DNA of 7,382 bases from CAZOWW01 sp964583765 (GCA_964583765.1 CAZOWW010000195.1:1-7382); one strand, 5' to 3'. Counted from the first letter of the stretch, positions 1 through 5,328 are shown. A program made the numbers and translations. The notes: generated by a model from the sequence alone, not told the origin.

Positions 1-1045
1 CACCCGTGGCGCGGGAGGCGTAGGGCTCGTTGAACAGGTCGAAGATGACCGCGTTGTTACCCTTGAACGCGGTGGCGACCTGGGTCCAGAAGGTCGGGGT
101 GTACTGGGTGTCGGGCATGGGCTTCTGGCAGGTGGCCTTGATGTCCGAGCAACCCGCGCCCGAGCCGGTGTACTGCCCGTAGGTCCAGTGCAGGTCCAGG
201 ATGACGTTGATGCCGTTGGCCACGAGCAGGTTGACGTAGTCCTTGACGGCCTGCTGGTAGGCCGCGCCGCTGGTCCCGGCCGCGGGGACGTCACTGGTGC
301 CCAGCCAGCACTCCTCGTTCAGGGGGATACGCACCGCGTGGATGTTCCAGGTCTTCATCGCGGTGATCGAGGCCTGGTCGGCCGGGCCGTCCCACATGCC
401 ATTGCCCTGGATACAGGCGAACTCCCCGCTGGAGCGGTTGACGCCCAGTAGGCGGTAGGTCTTGCCCGCCGCAGTGACCAGGTGATTGCCCGACACGTGC
501 AGGGCCGGAGCCGCCCCGCTGCTCTGCGACGTTGTCGTGGTCGTCGTGGTCACCGGGCGCGTCGTCGTGGTCGTCGTGATCGTCGTTCGGGTCGTGGTGG
601 TCGAGGTGGTGACCGGCCGGGTCGTGGTGGTCGTGGTGGTGACCGGTGCGCCACCACAGCTCACACCGTTCAACGCGTAGCCGGTGGGCGCGGGATTGGA
701 CCCGCTCCAGCTGCCGATGAAGCCGATGCTGGCGGTCCCGGAGGTGGCGAGGGCCCCGTTCCAGGACATGCTCGCGGCGGAGACGGCGGTGCCGGACTGG
801 CTCCAGGTCGCGCTCCAGCCCTGGGTCACCTGCTGGCTGGCGTTAGCGAAGGTGAAGGTGAGTTTCCAGCTGGTCAGTGGGTCACCGAGGTTGTGGATGG
901 TCAGGTTGCCCTGGAACCCACCCGTCCACTGGTTGGCGGAGTAGTCGACGGAACAGGCTGCTGCCGCATGGGCGCTGGGCGCGATCACCGTGAGGGGAGC
1001 GACGGTGAGCAGTGCAGCCGTCAGGAGAGCGGCTCGACGTGTCAT
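1..1045 (-). CDS. Secreted CBM2-linker-GH5 cellulase (endo-beta-1,4-glucanase type), C-terminus beyond the window
   Basis: This gene reads leftwards from ATG at 1045 and is still open at base 1, giving 348 visible residues. Residues 1-27 are a signal peptide (MTRR, a hydrophobic Leu/Ala/Val core, then an AHA cleavage site). Residues 31-130 are a CBM2 cellulose-binding module bounded by Cys31 and Cys130. Trp40, Trp77 and Trp95 have the 37 and 18 residue spacing of the three cellulose-stacking tryptophans of family 2a modules. Residues 134-173 are a Thr-rich linker with R-P-V breaks. From about 180 a GH5 (clan A) catalytic domain starts: VRIPLNEECW (238-247, with the conserved Arg239), VILDLHW (281-287, His286) and IFDLFNEPY (334-342), where Glu340 is the expected acid/base catalyst. 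The nucleophile Glu lies off the window. The enzyme should act outside the cell and hydrolyse cellulose or related beta-glucan. A GAGGA ribosome site 6 nt before the ATG supports the start. The exact GH5 subfamily and substrate are not decided by the visible part. Confidence 0.95.
   Translation of the reverse strand, partial: MTRRAALLTAALLTVAPLTVIAPSAHAAAACSVDYSANQWTGGFQGNLTIHNLGDPLTSWKLTFTFANASQQVTQGWSATWSQSGTAVSAASMSWNGALATSGTASIGFIGSWSGSNPAPTGYALNGVSCGGAPVTTTTTTTRPVTTSTTTTRTTITTTTTTRPVTTTTTTTSQSSGAAPALHVSGNHLVTAAGKTYRLLGVNRSSGEFACIQGNGMWDGPADQASITAMKTWNIHAVRIPLNEECWLGTSDVPAAGTSGAAYQQAVKDYVNLLVANGINVILDLHWTYGQYTGSGAGCSDIKATCQKPMPDTQYTPTFWTQVATAFKGNNAVIFDLFNEPYASRATG
527..646 (-). repeat. 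Thr-rich linker-coding repeat of the GH5 cellulase
   Basis: Residues 134-173 of the cellulase are almost only Thr, interrupted by R-P-V at 143-145 and 163-165. The DNA is a degenerate array of ACC/ACG codons. It separates CBM2 from the catalytic domain and is probably an extended, O-glycosylated spacer, as in other actinobacterial cellulases. On the opposite strand it gives a spurious valine-rich reading frame. Confidence 0.85.
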
Positions 1046-1051
1046 CAGAGA

Positions 1052-1056
1052 TCCTC
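1052..1056 (-). promoter_or_regulatory. Ribosome binding site of the GH5 cellulase
   Basis: The minus strand reads GAGGA, then 6 nt, then ATG at 1045. This fixes the cellulase start directly before the signal peptide. Confidence 0.75.
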
Positions 1057-1081
1057 GCAGGGGGCGTGGACATGGAGGGGT

Positions 1082-1114
1082 GGGGAATGGCGTCGCCGTG
1101 CGCTCTGATTCCCC
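1082..1114 (-). other. Possible leader hairpin in the cellulase 5' UTR
   Basis: GGGGAAT (1082-1088) and ATTCCCC (1108-1114) are perfect reverse complements, 7 bp, separated by 19 nt that include a smaller GGCG/CGCC pairing. With transcription starting near 1150, this would fold in the cellulase 5' UTR about 25 nt before the ribosome site. A 7-bp stem with a long loop can arise by chance. Confidence 0.3.
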
Positions 1115-1157
1115 GGTCGCGGGTTCCGGCGGCGCCTGTGGCACATGACGGCAGCGC

Positions 1158-1186
1158 ACTCTAGGTGCCGTGCCATCGGCTGTCAA
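1158..1186 (-). promoter_or_regulatory. Housekeeping-type promoter of the GH5 cellulase
   Basis: The minus strand carries TTGACA (1186-1181), a 17-bp spacer (1180-1164) and TAGAGT (1163-1158). The -35 box matches the major-sigma consensus perfectly, the spacer is optimal and the -10 fits TANNNT. Transcription should start near 1150, giving a leader of about 105 nt before the cellulase ATG. The first base of the -35 box is the last base of the palindrome at 1186-1199. Confidence 0.8.
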
Positions 1187-1199
1187 TAAACCGGTTTAT
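1186..1199. promoter_or_regulatory. Perfect 14-bp palindromic operator, LacI-family type, abutting the cellulase -35 box
   Basis: ATAAACCGGTTTAT is its own reverse complement. Even-length palindromes with a central CG and an AAACCGGTTT-like core are typical of LacI/GalR family operators that control sugar-use genes. It touches the -35 hexamer of the cellulase promoter, so a bound protein would be expected to affect RNA polymerase access. It does not match the TGGGAGCGCTCCCA box of the CebR/CelR cellulase regulators of Streptomyces and Thermobifida, so a different regulator is implied. No regulator gene is in the window. Confidence 0.7.
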
Positions 1200-1418
1200 C
1201 TACTTCTTCGGTCCCTGCACCGCTTGGTGACCGGGTGTTCCCGCTGGGGTTCCGGTGCCTCGCGCTGGGGCGGACCAGGTCGGGCGAACGTTATCCCTGC
1301 AGGTCAGAGCTGTCCAGTCCGCACGGCCGGAGGTGGCGGTGTTGCGGTGCCGCGATGGCCTCGACCCGGGCCGGGTGAGCCTCCCCCCGCTCAGGAATGC
1401 AGGAACGACGCGTGCATC

Positions 1419-1430
1419 TGAATCGATTCA
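1419..1430. promoter_or_regulatory. Perfect 12-bp palindrome, candidate second operator
   Basis: TGAATCGATTCA is a perfect palindrome with a central CG, of the same general design as the site at 1186-1199. It lies in a locally AT-richer stretch about 375 bp upstream of the cellulase start. Being in noncoding DNA, it may be an auxiliary operator. Confidence 0.4.
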
Positions 1431-1470
1431 TCTATCTCTGCGGACGTCGGTGGGTACGGTGAGTGATGCA

Positions 1471-1482
1471 TTAACCGATTAA
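1471..1482. promoter_or_regulatory. Imperfect palindrome, candidate third operator
   Basis: TTAACCGATTAA is a near-palindrome (one mismatched pair) sharing the CGATT half with the site at 1419-1430. The centres of the two sites are 52 bp apart, close to five helical turns, which would put both on the same face of the DNA. Confidence 0.35.
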
Positions 1483-1637
1483 GTGGGGATGGCCGGGCGC
1501 CGCTGTCCGGTGGGGCGTTGTCCGGGCTCTTCGTTCCCGTGACCGGCGACCGAACGGCACCGCAGTGTCCCTGGGGCGCAGGGGGCCGGGGGAGCTGTGA
1601 TCCCTGAGGGGAGGCGTACGGGGTACCGCGTGCTCAT
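1479..1637 (-). CDS. Possible 52-residue small protein, unrecognised
   Basis: Minus-strand ATG at 1637 is preceded by GGAGGA (plus positions 1645-1650) at 7 nt, an unusually good ribosome site for a random frame. The frame runs 52 codons, MSTRYPVRLPSG through GQRRPAIPT, to a TAA inside the palindrome at 1471-1482. About 75% of third codon positions are G or C, below what the neighbouring real genes suggest. The product is Pro/Arg-rich with two Cys, no membrane segment and no family I know. It points toward the cellulase, about 290 nt before that gene's promoter. It may be a leader-type peptide, a real small protein, or chance. Confidence 0.2.
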   Translation of the reverse strand: MSTRYPVRLPSGITAPPAPCAPGTLRCRSVAGHGNEEPGQRPTGQRRPAIPT

Positions 1638-1665
1638 CGGGTGATCCTCCATAATCGGGGCGAGC

Positions 1666-1687
1666 GGTCGCCGCACTCCCGGCGACC
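1666..1687. other. 8-bp hairpin upstream of the membrane protein gene
   Basis: GGTCGCCG (1666-1673), a 6-nt loop, then CGGCGACC (1680-1687) form a perfect stem. It sits about 110 nt before the GTG of the membrane protein. It could be a leader structure or a weak terminator for the minus strand. There is no U-tract. Confidence 0.4.
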
Positions 1688-1798
1688 ACGCCAGAGGGCG
1701 CCCGTCGTCGTGCGTCCTGGATCCTTCGTCCTCCGTACCGCCGTGCGCGTCCTCCGCGCCGAGGCGGTCCGCAGCGTGTCGAGAGGAAGCGTCCCGTC

Positions 1799-2359
1799 GT
1801 GAGCTATTTGCGGAGCTTTGCCCCCTGGATCATCTTCGCCCTCGTCAGCCTGGTCGACTGGCGGTTCGGCGCCCTGGCCGGCGTGCTGTCCTCGGCCGTC
1901 GTGCTCGGGCGGGCGCACCGTCGGGGCGAGGCGCTGGACGGGCAGATCCTCGAGCTCAGCTCCACCGTCTTCTTCGTGCTCCTCACGGTGGTGGCCTTCG
2001 CCGACCCGCACTCCGCGCTCAAGGGCTGGGCAGCTGCGGCGTCCCTGCTCTGGCTGGCCGCCACCGCCTGGCTCTCGCTGGCCGTCGCGCGACCGTTCAC
2101 CCTGGGAATCGCCCGTCAGACAGTTCCCCAGTCGCTCTGGGGCAATCCCGTGTTCCGGCAGGTCAACATGGTGATCACGGCCGTGTGGGCGGCGACCTTC
2201 ACGGTGATCGGGATCGGGACCGCTCTCTGTCAGACGCTGGACGCCCCGGGCGTCGTGTCGGTGGGGATCCACTTCGGCTATATCGTCCCCATCGTGTTCA
2301 CCCGCCGCTACCCGGACGTGGTGCGCGCGCGGTACGCGGCGGCGAGGCAGGGCGCCTGA
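1799..2359 (+). CDS. Multi-pass integral membrane protein of unknown function
   Basis: The product has 186 residues and starts at GTG 1799, with GAGAGGAAG 9 nt upstream as the ribosome site. Hydrophobic segments lie at about residues 8-19, 23-37, 52-68, 77-97, 123-144 and 150-168, so five or six membrane spans, with an Arg-rich loop at 38-42 and an Arg/Tyr-rich C-terminal tail (169-183). Recognisable stretches are LSSTVFF (53-59), FADPHS (67-72) and RPFTLGIARQTVP (98-110). This pattern resembles a family of small conserved actinobacterial membrane proteins that have no assigned function. There is no signal peptide distinct from the first span. The methyltransferase gene follows on the same strand after 134 bp and may share its transcript. 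I cannot name a substrate or partner. Confidence 0.85.
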   Translation: MSYLRSFAPWIIFALVSLVDWRFGALAGVLSSAVVLGRAHRRGEALDGQILELSSTVFFVLLTVVAFADPHSALKGWAAAASLLWLAATAWLSLAVARPFTLGIARQTVPQSLWGNPVFRQVNMVITAVWAATFTVIGIGTALCQTLDAPGVVSVGIHFGYIVPIVFTRRYPDVVRARYAAARQGA

Positions 2360-2481
2360 CCCCTCGGACGGTCCGGCACGCCAGACGTTCCAGCTCCCGG
2401 GACGGGACGTCGAGCAGCCAGGATCGCGTCGTGGGCGCACGCCGCCGCCGCGGTGGGGGTCGCGTGTTGTCCGGGGACGGA

Positions 2482-2487
2482 GGGAGG
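2482..2487 (+). promoter_or_regulatory. Ribosome binding site deciding the methyltransferase start
   Basis: GGGAGG lies 6 nt before GTG 2494. The reading frame is open far upstream (from 2185 or before) and overlaps the membrane protein gene, so this site is the main reason for choosing 2494. An in-frame GTG at 2464 lacks a comparable site. Confidence 0.7.
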
Positions 2488-2493
2488 CACGAG

Positions 2494-3087
2494 GTGCCGG
2501 ACCGGGGTGGTGAATCGGACCCTGACGCGGGGCCGGAGCGGTACCTGCTCACGGATCCCGACGTCGGGCTGGAGCAGTACTTCCTCACCGAACCCCAGGC
2601 ACTCGCCCGGCTCGTCGAAGCGGCCGGCGTACTGCCCGATGACCATGTCGTCGAGGTCGGAGCGGGGATCGGCACGGTGGCCGCGGCGCTGCCGCCCTCT
2701 CGCCGGCTCACGCTCGTCGAACTCGATCCCCGCTTGGCGCGGGTGCTCGCCGTCCGGTTTCCGCACGCGCAGGTGATCTGCGGGGACGCGGTGGACTTCC
2801 TCTCCCGTGGCCGCGGCGCGGAGATCGACGTCCTCCTCAGCAATCTCCCCGCCGCGGTGAACGAGGTGGTGGTCGAGCTGTTGCCGCGACTCCCGTTCCG
2901 CACTGCCGTACTTGCCCTGGGACAGGCCGCCGTCGTGCCGCCCATCCCCTCGTCGGCGAGCGAGGACGTCGGGACGGCGGCGGCCGCGGGCCTGTTCTGG
3001 GAGGACCGGGGGCTGCTCGCCGGGACGGACTTCCGGCCGGTCCAACCCGCACCGTCGAGACTGGTGCGGGTGCGACGACGAGGGTGA
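2494..3087 (+). CDS. Short KsgA/Erm-like SAM-dependent methyltransferase
   Basis: From GTG 2494 the product has 197 residues. It follows the rRNA adenine dimethyltransferase (KsgA/Erm) order: QYFLTEP (28-34, the N-terminal QxFLxDP-like motif), VEVGAGIGTVAAAL (53-66, SAM motif I), LVELDPRLARVL (74-85, motif II with the ribose-binding acidic residue), GDAVDF (97-102, motif III) and SNLPAAV (116-122, motif IV). KsgA and Erm proteins usually have N-[LI]-P-[YF] in motif IV, where the aromatic stacks on the target adenine. Here it is Ala120. Full-length members run about 250-300 residues with a C-terminal helical domain. This one ends soon after the Rossmann fold, in a basic RLVRVRRRG tail. It may therefore methylate something else or be altered in activity. 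Known: the fold and motifs. Inferred: the target. A strong hairpin terminator follows 28 nt after the stop. Confidence 0.8.
   Translation: MPDRGGESDPDAGPERYLLTDPDVGLEQYFLTEPQALARLVEAAGVLPDDHVVEVGAGIGTVAAALPPSRRLTLVELDPRLARVLAVRFPHAQVICGDAVDFLSRGRGAEIDVLLSNLPAAVNEVVVELLPRLPFRTAVLALGQAAVVPPIPSSASEDVGTAAAAGLFWEDRGLLAGTDFRPVQPAPSRLVRVRRRG
2536..2595 (+). repeat. Imperfect 24-bp direct repeat inside the methyltransferase gene
   Basis: Positions 2536-2559 and 2572-2595 match at 19 of 24 bases, offset by 36 bp (12 codons). They encode ERYLLTDP (15-22) and EQYFLTEP (27-34). Both resemble the N-terminal QxFLxDP motif of KsgA/Erm enzymes, so the motif looks duplicated. Confidence 0.6.
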
Positions 3088-3114
3088 GGACGCCGGCCCG
3101 CGCACTCGGACGGG

Positions 3115-3154
3115 CAGCGCCCTCCCCGCGCCGTGCTCTGCGGGGAGGGCGCTG
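3115..3154. terminator. Strong GC-rich hairpin terminator after the methyltransferase
   Basis: CAGCGCCCTCCCCGC (3115-3129) pairs perfectly with GCGGGGAGGGCGCTG (3140-3154), 15 bp with a 10-nt loop, starting 28 nt after the methyltransferase stop. There is no U-tract, as is common in actinomycetes. It lies between convergent genes and, being symmetric, could stop transcription from both sides. Confidence 0.85.
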
Positions 3155-3218
3155 TGCTGATGCGCCGAGTTCCTGCCGAGTCCCGCGCCGGCCTCATGGA
3201 GGTCCTGCCCGCTCCCTG

Positions 3219-3237
3219 CCCGCTCCGTGCGAGCGGG
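3219..3237. terminator. Possible terminator of the minus-strand secreted protein gene
   Basis: CCCGCTC (3219-3225), loop CGTGC, GAGCGGG (3231-3237) form a 7-bp stem about 150 nt past the stop of the minus-strand gene. It is preceded by a direct repeat CTGCCCGCTCC. It is weaker than the hairpin at 3115-3154. Confidence 0.35.
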
Positions 3238-3387
3238 TCACGCGTGGCTCGCCTGTCCCCGGCCGGTCGGCGGGTGGCCGGAGCCGGTCAGGGCCGTCGG
3301 ACGGTCCGGGGGCGGCGGACGGTGCGAGCGGTGGGACGTGGGAACGGGCGGAAGGAACGACGGGTCAGGAACGTCGGTGCCGAACGC

Positions 3388-3729
3388 TCAGTTCGTCGTG
3401 GGCGACGGGCTGGGGCGGCCGGTGAAAGTCGGCGTGCCGGTCGGGCTCGGCCGGCCGGTGAAGGTGGGTGTGCCGGTGGGCGAGCCGCTGGGGGTGGGCC
3501 GGCCCGAGCGTGCCGGAGGAGTCCAGGAACCGGTCGGCACCGGACGGTCACTGCGGACCGGGGCTCCGCTCGGGGGCACGGGAGCGACAGTGGCGCTCGG
3601 ACCGCCCGGGTTGTCGAAGGAGGCGTTCATCGCGGGCAGTTGAGCCACGGTGGCGGTCCCCGCGACGGCGGCCGCGGCGATCACCCCGAGCAGGGCGCCG
3701 CGACTGCGGGACATGGTGGGAATTCGCAT
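3388..3729 (-). CDS. Small secreted Pro/Thr-rich protein with a 12-residue tandem repeat
   Basis: The minus-strand frame from ATG 3729 gives 113 residues. Residues 1-36 look like a signal peptide: MRIPTMSRSRG, a hydrophobic Ala/Val/Leu core at 12-29, and cleavage probably around MNA (34-36). The mature part is disordered and rich in Pro, Thr, Ser and Gly. Residues 84-107 are two exact copies of PTGTPTFTGRPS, followed by PSPTTN at the end. The frame stays open further upstream, to 3864, but the added residues are Arg/Pro-rich and not signal-like, so 3729 is preferred. An internal ATG at 3714 (MSRSRG) is possible. The ribosome site is weak (GGAACGAG about 7 nt before the ATG). No anchor, LPXTG or enzymatic domain is visible. 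It could be a wall-associated or secreted low-complexity protein, perhaps glycosylated. Function unknown; no family recognised. Confidence 0.6.
   Translation of the reverse strand: MRIPTMSRSRGALLGVIAAAAVAGTATVAQLPAMNASFDNPGGPSATVAPVPPSGAPVRSDRPVPTGSWTPPARSGRPTPSGSPTGTPTFTGRPSPTGTPTFTGRPSPSPTTN
3409..3480 (-). repeat. 36-bp tandem repeat, two copies
   Basis: Units 3445-3480 and 3409-3444 agree at 30 of 36 bases, yet encode identical 12-residue peptides, so all six differences are silent. This is direct support that the minus-strand frame is translated and under selection. Confidence 0.8.
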
Positions 3730-3791
3730 GGGAGGTCTCGTTCCGTAGATGTTGGCAGGTGGCTGTGCTGGACGGTGACGGGTCCGGTCAC

Positions 3792-3818
3792 GTACTCCAC
3801 GGGAGTACCCGTCTCCCG
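3792..3818 (-). promoter_or_regulatory. Overlapping alternative inverted repeats upstream of the secreted-protein gene
   Basis: GTACTCC (3792-3798) pairs with GGAGTAC (3802-3808) around a 3-bp centre. CGGGAG (3800-3805) can instead pair with CTCCCG (3813-3818). The two pairings share bases 3802-3805 and cannot form together. The site lies 63 bp before the secreted protein's ATG. It may be an operator (first dyad) or, if transcribed, a small two-state leader. Confidence 0.35.
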
Positions 3819-4154
3819 GGAAAGACGCATCGCGTGGGTTTCGCGAGCGCGGTGGCCGACGCAATTGGCGTCCGCCGCCTGTCGTCGGGAGCCGGGCCCC
3901 TGTCTTCCCTGGCCAGGGCCGTCATGTTCGCTTGGGCGGAGTGACGTCGAGCTCCGACCCGGCAGGTCTGCCGTCCGGCGATATCCCCTGGTTGTGGGAC
4001 TTCCGCCGACGGCGCCCCGGACGCTATCGCGCAGAAACCGGTATGTCCATATGGGGCGCATTGCTGTGTTTTGCCTATGAATTCTGCCGAATGATGGTCT
4101 GATTGTCCTCGGGCAACACTGAAGGCATTCCTGGCGATTCCTCGCCGAACGCAT

Positions 4155-4174
4155 TCCGTTCCTCTCGGAACGGA
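4155..4174. other. 8-bp hairpin with a 4-nt loop
   Basis: TCCGTTCC (4155-4162), loop TCTC, GGAACGGA (4167-4174). The stem is perfect. It is the first of two adjacent hairpins in the leader side of the Ser-rich protein gene. Confidence 0.5.
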
Positions 4175-4186
4175 CCTCGGTGGTCG

Positions 4187-4214
4187 CGGTCCGGGCTCGT
4201 GCAGGCCCGGACCG
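4187..4214. other. 10-bp hairpin with an 8-nt loop
   Basis: CGGTCCGGGC (4187-4196) pairs perfectly with GCCCGGACCG (4205-4214). It follows the hairpin at 4155-4174 after 12 nt. Together they could be a structured leader, a small RNA or a terminator. No coding gene ends nearby on either strand, so a plain gene terminator is not the obvious reading. Confidence 0.5.
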
Positions 4215-4535
4215 ATCCCGGCGGCCGTGACGTGTCACAGAGCGTTGGAACCGGGTGGTGTGTCACCGCTCATGACGCCGGGGCCGGACACGGGCGGGGA
4301 GAGGTCGGCCGTGGGCCAGGTTCCGTGGGGAGGTGCCGGACGGGCGAGAAGGGGTGGACGCGCGTCGGTGCAGCGGAGAGGCGCAGGGGGAGCTGGGTTC
4401 CGGATCTCGGGGCGCCGGTTCTCGGGACCGAGCACAGGCCGCATGCGAGGTAGGAAACACCTGTGAATCTCGCCGGATCACTCAGCGTCCGGAGTTCTCG
4501 ACCGAAGGAACAGACGTCCGAAACTCCGATGCTGT

Positions 4536-4539
4536 GAGG
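4536..4539 (+). promoter_or_regulatory. Ribosome binding site deciding the Ser-rich protein start
   Basis: GAGG at 4536-4539 (within TGAGGTG) is 5 nt before GTG 4545. A GTG at 4539, two codons earlier, overlaps this site and has none of its own, so 4545 is preferred. Confidence 0.6.
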
Positions 4540-4544
4540 TGCAT

Positions 4545-5105
4545 GTGAGTATCAGTACGAGCAGCGTCAGCGCGCTCTTCGGGAACAGCTCCGTCCAGAA
4601 CATGAGTTCGGTCGGGGGGACGAGCCGCCGCCATCCGCAAGGGGACAATCCCCTCGAGTCGAAGGTGCTGTCCGCGGTGGCGGAGAAGCTCGGGATGAAC
4701 GTGAGCGACCTGCAGTCCGCGACCCAGAACAGCAGCCTGGCCCAGGTCGCGTCAGATCACGGCGTGTCCCGGGACGACCTCGTCTCGACCATCAAATCGG
4801 TGCTCGAGCAGAATCCCCCACCCGGGCCACCCCCCGGTTCCGGTGACTCCGGTTCGACGAACTTGTCGAACTTGTCGACCTCGTCCACGTCGTCCATGTC
4901 CGGGGTCTCCGGAACGTCGGCGACATCGGGGACCTCTTCGGCGCCGAGTCTCGACGATCTCGCGAGCATGATCGCGGACGATGTGAAGGGATCCCACCAG
5001 CGCCCGCCCTTCGGCGGCGCGCCCGGCATGGGACCGATGTCCGTGCAGGGCCCCAGCACCGACCAGGACTACGCGGAAGGGTCGACCTGGACGGTCAACG
5101 TCTGA
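4545..5105 (+). CDS. Ser-rich protein with a short helical domain, function unknown
   Basis: The product has 186 residues from GTG 4545. Residues 1-34 are Ser-rich and polar with no signal peptide. Residues 36-89 (start PLESKVLSAVAEKLGMNV, end LVSTIKSVLEQ) form a compact predicted helical unit with the pattern 'VAEKLGM..sDLQsAtq..SLaqvAsdhGVS.dDLvstIK'. I recognise this as a small helical motif seen in many uncharacterised bacterial proteins that begin with a Ser-rich stretch. A PPPGPPPG hinge (91-98) leads to a Ser/Thr/Gly linker (99-133), a short acidic helix LDDLASMIADDVK (136-148) and a Gly/Pro/Met-rich tail ending STWTVNV. There are no Cys and no membrane spans. The unit is separate from its neighbours: a long divergent region precedes it and a strong hairpin follows 38 nt after the stop. 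Role unknown. Confidence 0.75.
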   Translation: MSISTSSVSALFGNSSVQNMSSVGGTSRRHPQGDNPLESKVLSAVAEKLGMNVSDLQSATQNSSLAQVASDHGVSRDDLVSTIKSVLEQNPPPGPPPGSGDSGSTNLSNLSTSSTSSMSGVSGTSATSGTSSAPSLDDLASMIADDVKGSHQRPPFGGAPGMGPMSVQGPSTDQDYAEGSTWTVNV

Positions 5106-5143
5106 ATGTCGTCCCGATTTGTGACTTGCGGGGCACATTCCGT

Positions 5144-5194
5144 CAGGGCTGCTGGTCCGTCTCACCGACCTGGTGAGGGGAACCGGCAGCCCTG
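5144..5194. terminator. Large nested hairpin terminator after the Ser-rich protein gene
   Basis: CAGGGCTGCTGGT (5144-5156) pairs with ACCGGCAGCCCTG (5182-5194), 13 bp including one T-G wobble. Inside it CTCACC (5161-5166) and GGTGAG (5172-5177) form a second 6-bp stem with a 5-nt loop. It starts 38 nt past the stop codon, so a terminator is the simplest reading. No U-tract. Confidence 0.75.
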
Positions 5195-5328
5195 TCCTGC
5201 CGCCGGATCGAGGCGGTGTTCGGCGGGTCCGGGTCGCCGTCGTCGGCCATCCGCGATAAGCCTGGACGGTCCGTGGGTCGCGCCGATGGCCCCGGCCACC
5301 CGTTCCGCAGGTCGATGAGGAGGACGCC

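Larger units (their letters stand above)
3730..4544. other. Divergent noncoding region between the secreted-protein and Ser-rich-protein genes
   Basis: About 815 bp separates two divergent starts. Frames across it are Arg/Pro/Gly-rich without family features or ribosome sites, so I call no gene. It holds overlapping inverted repeats (3792-3818), a perfect 12-bp palindrome CCCTGGCCAGGG (3907-3918), an AAACCGGTAT element (4035-4044) one base from the AAACCGGTTT operator core near the cellulase, an AT-richer stretch at about 4040-4110 that may contain promoter DNA, two hairpins (4155-4174, 4187-4214) and a GTGAC-GT-GTCAC dyad (4227-4238). I could not assign a clear -35/-10 pair. Confidence 0.6.

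Noticed and set aside
486..680. Plus-strand valine-rich frame opposite the cellulase linker
   Set aside because: It is the antisense of Thr codons in the Thr-rich linker; the minus-strand GH5 cellulase explains the sequence fully.
2298..3197. Long minus-strand frames across the methyltransferase
   Set aside because: Arg/Ser/Pro-rich composition typical of antisense GC-rich DNA; the plus strand shows ordered SAM-binding motifs.
3133..4080. Plus-strand frame of 315 codons
   Set aside because: Arg/Gly-rich with no ribosome site or motif, and it starts inside the terminator hairpin; the opposite strand has a signal peptide and a peptide-conserving repeat.
4245..4275. Possible ECF-sigma promoter with GGAACC at 4247
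   Set aside because: No convincing -10 element at the expected spacing; GGAAC is frequent by chance in this composition.
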